NCBI GenBank assembly: GCA_030638185.1
Contig: DAOWFD010000381.1
Span: forward strand, 1 to 6,636
Source: Candidatus Aegiribacteria sp.
Lineage (GTDB): Bacteria > Fermentibacterota > Fermentibacteria > Fermentibacterales > JCC-6
Direction: 5' to 3'
DNA: 6,636 nt
Below, piece after piece: positions 1 through 5,131 of the stretch (the stretch's first letter is position 1; each line of letters opens with the position of its first letter). The notes under the pieces were generated by a model that did no database searches, had not been told where the DNA came from, and saw only the letters and a program-made list of their open reading frames with translations. Position numbers and translations under genes: made by a program.

Positions 1-30
1 AAATCCCATTCTTCCTCCCTTTGTTGCAAT

Positions 31-50
31 CTAGTTACATAACTAGTTAC
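31..50. repeat. Short dyad plus tandem copy of CTAGTTAC
   Basis: CTAGTTA (31-37) and TAACTAG (40-46) are a perfect 7-bp inverted repeat separated by CA. In addition CTAGTTAC occurs twice in direct orientation, at 31-38 and 43-50, and AACTAGTT (41-48) is itself a palindrome. Such a compact symmetrical element could be an operator half-site pair, but it lies about 230 bases upstream of the candidate promoter of the first gene and before a terminator-like hairpin. It may therefore belong to whatever lies upstream, or be chance in AT-rich DNA. Confidence 0.4.
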
Positions 51-141
51 TCCAATAATACAAACCTCTTCTTACAAACGCAAGTGCTGAATTATTAATG
101 AAATGAAATCGACGAATGTCTAGTCAAAGGCCAAACGCGAG

Positions 142-170
142 GGGGCTGTCAGTTTGTGACAGCCCCTTAT
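142..170 (+). terminator. Terminator-like hairpin, 10-bp perfect stem
   Basis: GGGGCTGTCA (142-151) pairs perfectly with TGACAGCCCC (157-166) around a 5-base GTTTG loop. The stem is followed on the + strand by only a short TTAT run (167-170), so the U-tract is weak. The minus-strand side has no T-run right after the stem, which favours + strand use. It most likely ends a transcript arriving from the left edge and insulates the rSAM operon; a role as an mRNA-stabilising hairpin is possible. Confidence 0.65.
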
Positions 171-275
171 CGAGGGAATCCTGCTGATCTTGAAGCTCGG
201 ATAAAATTGAATACTGCATAGTACCTGCCTTGACTGACAATTCTTTATTCTTGATTAAGTAACTGGGAATGAATC

Positions 276-303
276 TTGATGATATATACCTAAGTAGTAT
301 TAT
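276..303 (+). promoter_or_regulatory. Candidate sigma70-type promoter for the rSAM operon
   Basis: A -35-like TTGATG (276-281; TTGA matches consensus) is followed after 16 bases by TATTAT (298-303; 5 of 6 matches to TATAAT). Transcription would begin near base 310, giving a leader of about 35 bases before the ATG at 345. The location, downstream of the terminator-like hairpin and just ahead of the first gene, supports it. The area is AT-rich, so a chance match cannot be excluded. Confidence 0.45.
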
Positions 304-344
304 ACGATTTAATCGAAACTGTTACTTTACAGTAGGCAGGGATC

Positions 345-2324
345 ATGAAGACACATCGAGCTATATCCATAAACAATAGCCTGGTACACGGTATATGCAA
401 CTATTCCTGCAGGCTGTGCAGTATAAATACAGCCAGCTATGACGGTCCGAGAGAGTTTCAGTCATACACTGTTACGAAAACACTTATTCAACGGGTATTG
501 CAATCAGCGGAATCCGGGATTTATGTGCGCTATATAGCCAACTCAGGCGATGGTGAGCCAACTCTTCATCCTGAGTTCAATGAAAGAATAAGTATGTTCG
601 GTGAAATGCTCAGTGAATGGAATGTATCCGCTGTTCCACCGCCGGAAGTTTCCGTTGTGACAAACGGTTCAAGGCTGAATATACCCAGTATAATGGATAC
701 ATTTCTTGAGAACGGTATCTCACTGATCATCTCCTTACCGACGATAGTACCTGAATCGTACGGATTGATCATGACGGGTGAACGTAACCGTGGAGAAGCA
801 CTGCTGTCCAGGATACTGCCGGGTGTTGGAAAGGCGATGGAGCACAGAGCGAAGGAACAGTTGTCAAAACTCTATTTTCACATCTCTCCACCGGAGACCG
901 AGATCATAAGAAATGACTTCCCCGAGACAATTGACTACCTGACGAGGCTTGCCCGTGGGAACGGACTTGGAGAGATAGAACTGGTACTATTTCCCGCGAC
1001 CAGTAACAGGTCAGGCTTGATCCGTAGTAGAGTCGTTACAGTCGATATGTACAGAGATCTTTTCAAGCGGTACAACGGACACGCTGTTAATGGCGTGAAC
1101 ATCCGGATGAAGCTTGTCCTGAAGCGTTTTTTCTCGAGCATAGGCGAGATAGCAGACCTTGTAAGGAGCTTCAGATTTCCCTGTCTCTGGAACGCGAACT
1201 TCTTTATTGCCGCTGATGGAAGTTCAATCTGCTGCAATGACCAGTCCGCACGGAACCCTCTCGGCAATATTCTTTCTGAATCCATTGATACCTTGATGCA
1301 GTACAAAGAACAGTATATGCCTGGTCAGGTATGTGCCGGATGCAATCAGTCGCCTCAACGCCTCAAAGGATCCGCTGAAGCTGTTCTTTTCTCCTTCATC
1401 GCGAGATTTCGCATGTTGTTAGCTGAAATTCTGAATCGCTATTCAGCATCAAGTGACAGCATATCAGAGCAGAAAGAATCTCCTCTTTCCGAAAAAGACT
1501 CTGTCAGACAAAATGATAGCCATATTGAAGAAGTTAAACAAACCACTGAAGATACAGTTGATGTTATTTCAGATGCCATGCTTCCAGAAAGCATAGGTGA
1601 GATGAAAGAAGCCTTCAGTTTAATATATGATACTTATCTCTCATCCGGTTTTCAAAGCCCAGATCCTTCTTCTATGAGGATAAGCTTTCACAGCCTTCTA
1701 CCAACAAGTTCTCTGATAACTGTCAAGAAAAGCGGGAAAGTCTGTGGCACATTAACCATAATTCAGGAGTCTGATGAGCGACTCCCGATTAACGAGCTTT
1801 TTAACAGTGAGATCAGGAAAATACGGAAGAAAGACTCCCTCATATGCGAATTATGCAGTCTTGCAGTGGATACTTCAATAACACGCGGCGAGAGCAGAGT
1901 AGTTCTCCTTTCTCTCTTCAGAAAGGCTTTTATCCTGAGTCATCATCTTCTGGGCTGCACTGATCTATGCATGATGATCAATCCGCACCATTGTGACTAT
2001 TACCAGAAGGAATTCAATTTTGAAAAGATTGGACAGGTAAGGCATTACAATAAAGTGAACGATGCACCCGCAGTTCCTATGAGGCTTGATCTTATCAAGG
2101 GCGCTGAACTGTTCAAGAAAAGCAATCCCCGTCTGTATCAATATTTCTTTGTTGATGATCACCAGATGATTAAAGAACGGTCTTTCCATGAATTGTGTAA
2201 CCACAAGAAAATGTATAAAGTGAAGTACATTAATAATCTTATTGAAAGTCAGGAGGATCTTCTAACAGATCTGACAGAAGAAGAGATAGGGATTCTACAT
2301 AACTTTTACCCTGAATTGAGATAG
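345..2324 (+). CDS. Radical SAM / FeeM-like N-acyltransferase fusion protein
   Basis: The N-terminal half is a radical SAM enzyme. C18, C22 and C25 form the CxxxCxxC motif for the [4Fe-4S] cluster that cleaves S-adenosylmethionine, GDGEPTLHP (68-76) is the SAM-binding GGE-type motif, and the core runs to about residue 240. Residues 280-333 fit a twitch/SPASM-like auxiliary cluster: C280-x11-G-x4-C297, then C330-x2-C333. An amphipathic stretch (345-365) and a Ser/Glu/Asp-rich linker (about 368-408) follow. Residues about 412-585 match the GNAT-fold FeeM long-chain N-acyl amino acid synthase pattern: G468-TLTI, LPINELF..EI..IR (480-493), E502..SLAVD (to 509), DLCMMINPHH (540-549), YYQKEFNFEKIG (552-563) and VNDAPAVPMRLDL (571-583). 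The tail ends LTEEEIGILHNFYPEL, as in FeeM-type proteins. FeeM enzymes move a fatty acyl chain from an acyl carrier protein to an amino acid amine. The substrate here is unknown. ATG 345 is the only usable start (in-frame TAG at 333); AGG (334-336) and AGGGA (338-342) are modest ribosome sites. Likely cytoplasmic, with no signal peptide. Domain calls are strong; a joint biosynthetic role is inferred. Confidence 0.9.
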   Translation: MKTHRAISINNSLVHGICNYSCRLCSINTASYDGPREFQSYTVTKTLIQRVLQSAESGIYVRYIANSGDGEPTLHPEFNERISMFGEMLSEWNVSAVPPPEVSVVTNGSRLNIPSIMDTFLENGISLIISLPTIVPESYGLIMTGERNRGEALLSRILPGVGKAMEHRAKEQLSKLYFHISPPETEIIRNDFPETIDYLTRLARGNGLGEIELVLFPATSNRSGLIRSRVVTVDMYRDLFKRYNGHAVNGVNIRMKLVLKRFFSSIGEIADLVRSFRFPCLWNANFFIAADGSSICCNDQSARNPLGNILSESIDTLMQYKEQYMPGQVCAGCNQSPQRLKGSAEAVLFSFIARFRMLLAEILNRYSASSDSISEQKESPLSEKDSVRQNDSHIEEVKQTTEDTVDVISDAMLPESIGEMKEAFSLIYDTYLSSGFQSPDPSSMRISFHSLLPTSSLITVKKSGKVCGTLTIIQESDERLPINELFNSEIRKIRKKDSLICELCSLAVDTSITRGESRVVLLSLFRKAFILSHHLLGCTDLCMMINPHHCDYYQKEFNFEKIGQVRHYNKVNDAPAVPMRLDLIKGAELFKKSNPRLYQYFFVDDHQMIKERSFHELCNHKKMYKVKYINNLIESQEDLLTDLTEEEIGILHNFYPELR

Positions 2325-2326
2325 GA
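2323..2326 (+). promoter_or_regulatory. Ribosome binding site deciding the GTG start of the B12-rSAM gene
   Basis: AGGA overlaps the TAG stop of the preceding gene and lies 7 bases before GTG 2334. This spacing, together with the conserved MKILLIS-type N-terminus that begins exactly there, supports GTG over any internal start. An ATG at 2326 in another frame is followed at once by AAT TAG, so it makes only a two-codon frame. Confidence 0.75.
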
Positions 2327-2333
2327 TGAATTA

Positions 2334-3812
2334 GTGAAGATACTTCTGATCTCATCCAACAGAGAAAGGCATCCGTGGCCGATTCCGCCCTATGGAGCTT
2401 GCTATATTGCCTCAAGTCTGGAGCGCTCAGGCTTTGATGTTCAATTTCTGGATATACTATTTGCTGATAATCCTTCTTCCATAATTACCGAAAAGATTCA
2501 CCAATTCATACCGGATCTGGTAGCCGTCTCAATCCGGAATATCGATAATCTGGATCGTCAGCACTCCCATTATTATCTGGATGCTGTGAAAGAGAATGTG
2601 ATCGATCCTGTCAAAAGAGCGACGTCTGCTCCACTTGTAATCGGAGGAGCAGCTGTCAGTATCATGCCGGAGAGGATCATGGATTTCCTGGGTGTGGATT
2701 ATGCAGTATTCGGTGAGGGTGAGGAAACAATGGTACAGTTTGCCCGGTATCTGGAGTTGAATTCTGACATTTCATCGATAGGGGGTTTATTTTACCGGAA
2801 TGAAGGCAGAGTAACCGGGAATCCTGTTGTAAGGATCGAAGATCTGGATGGGCTGGCCCTGCCCCGGATTTACAGATGGGTTGACTGGGAGAAATACCGT
2901 CTCAATTACTCCCTATATCCAGTTCAGACCAAGCGGGGCTGCGCGCTTACATGCAGTTATTGCGTTTACAACAAAATTGAGGGGTGTCATTACAGATTGA
3001 GAGACCCTGAAAGAGTTGTTGATGAAATTGAGGATATTATCGAGAACTGTAATCCCAAGGTAATTGAGTTCACTGATTCAACATTCAACATTCCCCTTGA
3101 GCACGCATTGGAAATCTGCAGGGAGATAATCAAAAGGCGAATCAGAGTATCCTTTAACACAATGGGAATCAATCCTGGTGCTGTTACCGATGAGCTTGTT
3201 GCGCTGATGAAGGAAGCCAATTTCATAGAGGTATCCTGTACACCGGAATCGGGTTCTGAGAGAATGCTTAAGGCTCTGGGGAAGAATTTCACATTGAAGC
3301 ATGTTGAACGAGCCGCCCGACTCTTTAGCAAATCCGATATCCCTGTTATCTGGTATTTCCTTTTTGGAGGGCCGGGAGAAGATGAGACTACTGTCAGAGA
3401 AACCTTCAGTTTTATCGAAGAGAATATAGTGAAAAGAGATCTGGTCTTCATAACAAGCGGTATTAGAGTACTGCCGGGTTCACCGGTTTACACCTTTGCC
3501 CGAGAGACCGGTCAGCTGGCTGATAGTACGGATATATTGAGACCTGTCTGGTTCCAGCCGGAAGGGATCAGCATGAAAACAATGTTATACATGATCAACA
3601 GGGAAGTAATAATTCATGGTAACTATATTAACCTTCAGGACAATACGGATGAATCCATATTGGCAATGACTCTTAAGAAGGTATATTCATTTCTGGGATT
3701 GAAAGAACCGGTATGGGTTAACATTATGCGAAGGGATTTTATTTACAAATTATCTGGTTATAACAGGTACAGACGATGGAAACTGGAGAAAGAAAACAGA
3801 GAGTGTCCTTGA
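2334..3812 (+). CDS. Cobalamin-binding radical SAM protein (B12-rSAM)
   Basis: Residues 1-140 form a B12-binding Rossmann-like domain (MKILLISSNR start, PPYGACYIASSLERSGFDV, VIGGAAVSIMPE at 102-113, YAVFGEGEE at 123-131). The radical SAM core begins near 195, with C203, C207 and C210 in RGCALTCSYC binding the catalytic [4Fe-4S] cluster, and continues through CTPESGSERMLKALGK (302-317) and FLFGGPGED (342-350) to about 410. The last 80 residues are a family-variable tail. As usual for this class the cobalamin domain lacks the DxHxxG lower-ligand motif; it carries SIRNIDN (66-72). Members typically do methyl transfer to unactivated carbon or phosphorus, or ring and chain rearrangements, in lipid, cofactor and natural-product pathways. 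The substrate cannot be read from this sequence. It starts 9 bases after the rSAM-FeeM fusion gene, so the two are almost certainly co-transcribed and probably act on related substrates. Length of 492 residues is normal. Family is confident; function is open. Confidence 0.9.
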   Translation: MKILLISSNRERHPWPIPPYGACYIASSLERSGFDVQFLDILFADNPSSIITEKIHQFIPDLVAVSIRNIDNLDRQHSHYYLDAVKENVIDPVKRATSAPLVIGGAAVSIMPERIMDFLGVDYAVFGEGEETMVQFARYLELNSDISSIGGLFYRNEGRVTGNPVVRIEDLDGLALPRIYRWVDWEKYRLNYSLYPVQTKRGCALTCSYCVYNKIEGCHYRLRDPERVVDEIEDIIENCNPKVIEFTDSTFNIPLEHALEICREIIKRRIRVSFNTMGINPGAVTDELVALMKEANFIEVSCTPESGSERMLKALGKNFTLKHVERAARLFSKSDIPVIWYFLFGGPGEDETTVRETFSFIEENIVKRDLVFITSGIRVLPGSPVYTFARETGQLADSTDILRPVWFQPEGISMKTMLYMINREVIIHGNYINLQDNTDESILAMTLKKVYSFLGLKEPVWVNIMRRDFIYKLSGYNRYRRWKLEKENRECP

Positions 3813-3817
3813 AATCC

Positions 3818-3907
3818 ATGATTCTGATTGTTTCGCCAGTTTGTAGTCTGCCTGACGGGTTCTTGCGCTTGCACTCAATCCGTTTGATACCGATCACAGA
3901 AGGATGA
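3818..3907 (+). CDS. Possible 29-codon small ORF in the gap before the FIST gene
   Basis: An ATG 6 bases after the stop of the B12-rSAM gene opens a 29-codon frame beginning MILIVSPVCSLPDGF and ending at TGA 3905-3907, seven bases before the FIST start codon. It has no good Shine-Dalgarno sequence and no recognisable domain. Its first residues resemble the MKILLIS opening of B12-binding rSAM proteins, so it might be a decayed gene fragment. It might equally be a leader that couples translation into the FIST gene, or chance. I see no other signal in the 101-base gap. Confidence 0.15.
   Translation: MILIVSPVCSLPDGFLRLHSIRLIPITEG
3900..3904 (+). promoter_or_regulatory. Ribosome binding site of the FIST gene
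   Basis: AAGGA sits 9 bases before ATG 3914, a good spacing. A second purine run (AGAAGA, 3908-3913) touches the start codon and is too close to act. An out-of-frame ATG at 3904 gives only a 13-codon frame and is not favoured. Confidence 0.6.
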
Positions 3908-3913
3908 AGAAGA

Positions 3914-5131
3914 ATGATCTACATCGGCAAAAGTCAGAATACTGAATCAGAAAAGGCTGGTCGGGAAGCTGCCGGTGAAGCAAAGAACCAGATAACCGGT
4001 AAGGATTCTATTTCCTGGGTGCTGGCATTCTGCTCTGGTCGGCATGAACCGGACGAAGTTCTGAACGGAATAAAATCTGAGCTGGGTAATGTTGATATAT
4101 ATGGCGGATCAGCGGTTGGAATAATCACGAACAACTCACTTGGATACACCGGTTATGAATGCGGTCTGGCAGTATTTACCGCTCCGTTCCCGGTACCGGA
4201 AGTTGCAGTGATCGACAATTTGAAGGCAGGCGAGTATGAGGCCGGCAGGAATCTTGGCATTGGACTCGAAAAATCAACTGCAGAAGGTGACACCGTGCTC
4301 ATATTTTACGATAATGCACAGTCAGCTCCTCCTCCTGTGCTTTATGCCGGGAGCCAGTTAGTAGATGGCCTTTATGCCGGGCTTGGCGGGAAAAACCTGC
4401 ATGTTATCGGTGCCGGTATGGTTGGCGAATTTACGTTCTCATCAGGTTTTATTTACGGTGACAGCAGAACAATGAAGCATTCAGCAATTGCTATTGCCTT
4501 TCCTGGAGAAAAACTGCAGTCTCATACAACACTGATGCATGGTTGTTCTCCTGTTAGCTCTTTTCTGGAGATTACCAGGATAGACGGTCCTGTCCTCTAT
4601 GAACTTGATGGTAAACCGGCAATAGAAGTTATATGTGAGAAACTTGCTATAGATCCTGAAATTTTGCCTGAGATCATCCAATCCCTGATATTGACTATTG
4701 GAGAGAAGTATGGCGATATTTATGCACCTTTTAATGAAAATGCATATGTAAACCGCCTTATTATTAACTCAAATCAGGAAGATGGTTCTGTGAGACTCTT
4801 CGAAGCGGATTTCCATCAGGGAACGAAGGTCCAGATCATGTCACGGGATAACAGGATGATGGTGGAATCAGTGCAGAAAGGAACTTCTACTCTACTCGAA
4901 ACCATCGACAGGAAAAAATCGAAATTCGCCCTTTATATCGACTGTGCAGGAAGAGCTTCAGGCTTCAGCGGCTCTGAAGTTGAGGAGGCTGGCATTGTCA
5001 GGAAGATAATAGGGGACAGCATGCCGTTATTGGGTTTCTATTCCGGCGTGGAGATAGCCCCGCTTCTGGGTCGAAGCCGTCCGCTGGACTGGACGGGGGT
5101 GTTGACAGTATTCACAAATGAAAAGAACTAA
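3914..5131 (+). CDS. FIST-domain sensor protein (NosP-like candidate)
   Basis: This is a stand-alone FIST protein of 405 residues with FIST_N (about 30-215) followed by FIST_C (about 220-395). Visible family features include WVLAFCSGRH (35-44), YGGSAVGIITN (63-73), GYECGLAVF (80-88), HGCSPV (209-214), LYELDGKPAIEVI (228-240), and the C-terminal DCAGRASGFSGSEVEEA (343-359) with PLLGFYSGVEIAPLLG (371-386). FIST domains are ligand-sensing input modules, usually fused or adjacent to signalling enzymes; some stand-alone ones (NosP) bind heme and sense nitric oxide, controlling a neighbouring kinase. No signal peptide or membrane segment is seen, so it should be cytoplasmic. Its 3' end overlaps the start of the downstream kinase gene by 14 bases, strong evidence for a sensor-kinase partnership. 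Whether the ligand is heme/NO, an amino acid or something else cannot be told here. His residues worth testing as heme ligands include H44, H163, H189, H204, H209 and H301. Confidence 0.9.
   Translation: MIYIGKSQNTESEKAGREAAGEAKNQITGKDSISWVLAFCSGRHEPDEVLNGIKSELGNVDIYGGSAVGIITNNSLGYTGYECGLAVFTAPFPVPEVAVIDNLKAGEYEAGRNLGIGLEKSTAEGDTVLIFYDNAQSAPPPVLYAGSQLVDGLYAGLGGKNLHVIGAGMVGEFTFSSGFIYGDSRTMKHSAIAIAFPGEKLQSHTTLMHGCSPVSSFLEITRIDGPVLYELDGKPAIEVICEKLAIDPEILPEIIQSLILTIGEKYGDIYAPFNENAYVNRLIINSNQEDGSVRLFEADFHQGTKVQIMSRDNRMMVESVQKGTSTLLETIDRKKSKFALYIDCAGRASGFSGSEVEEAGIVRKIIGDSMPLLGFYSGVEIAPLLGRSRPLDWTGVLTVFTNEKN

Larger units (their letters stand above)
1..344. other. Non-coding leader region upstream of the rSAM operon
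   Basis: No convincing gene lies in this stretch on either strand. One forward frame is open from base 3 to a TAA at 96-98, which could be the last 31 codons of a gene starting outside the window, but its composition gives no recognisable protein. The region holds a dyad/direct repeat at 31-50, a GC-rich hairpin at 142-166 and a likely promoter at 276-303, each listed separately. No tRNA or known riboswitch was recognised. Confidence 0.7.

Noticed and set aside
3..98. C-terminal end of an upstream gene in an open forward frame
   Set aside because: Only 31 codons, no recognisable protein, and such a frame is expected by chance; the hairpin at 142-166 is compatible with, but does not prove, an upstream gene.
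171..240. Possible cobalamin riboswitch ahead of a B12-dependent enzyme operon
   Set aside because: There is a GGGAATCC and a CCTGCC that faintly recall B12-riboswitch pieces, but the conserved core and B12 box are not present in order and spacing.
230..258. Alternative promoter TTGACT with GATTAA 17 bases later
   Set aside because: The -35 is good but the -10 matches only 3 of 6 positions; the 276-303 pair is better and closer to the gene.
2326..2334. Two-codon minimal ORF (ATG AAT TAG) overlapping the GTG start of the B12-rSAM gene
   Set aside because: Could in principle influence initiation, but it is most simply a chance product of the ribosome binding site and spacer.
2990..3451. 153-codon minus-strand frame
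   Set aside because: It lies wholly opposite the B12-rSAM gene over its radical SAM core, has no recognisable domain, and is best explained as an antisense shadow.
3904..3945. 13-codon frame starting at ATG 3904 overlapping the FIST start
   Set aside because: Out of frame, too short, and the AAGGA there is better placed to serve ATG 3914.
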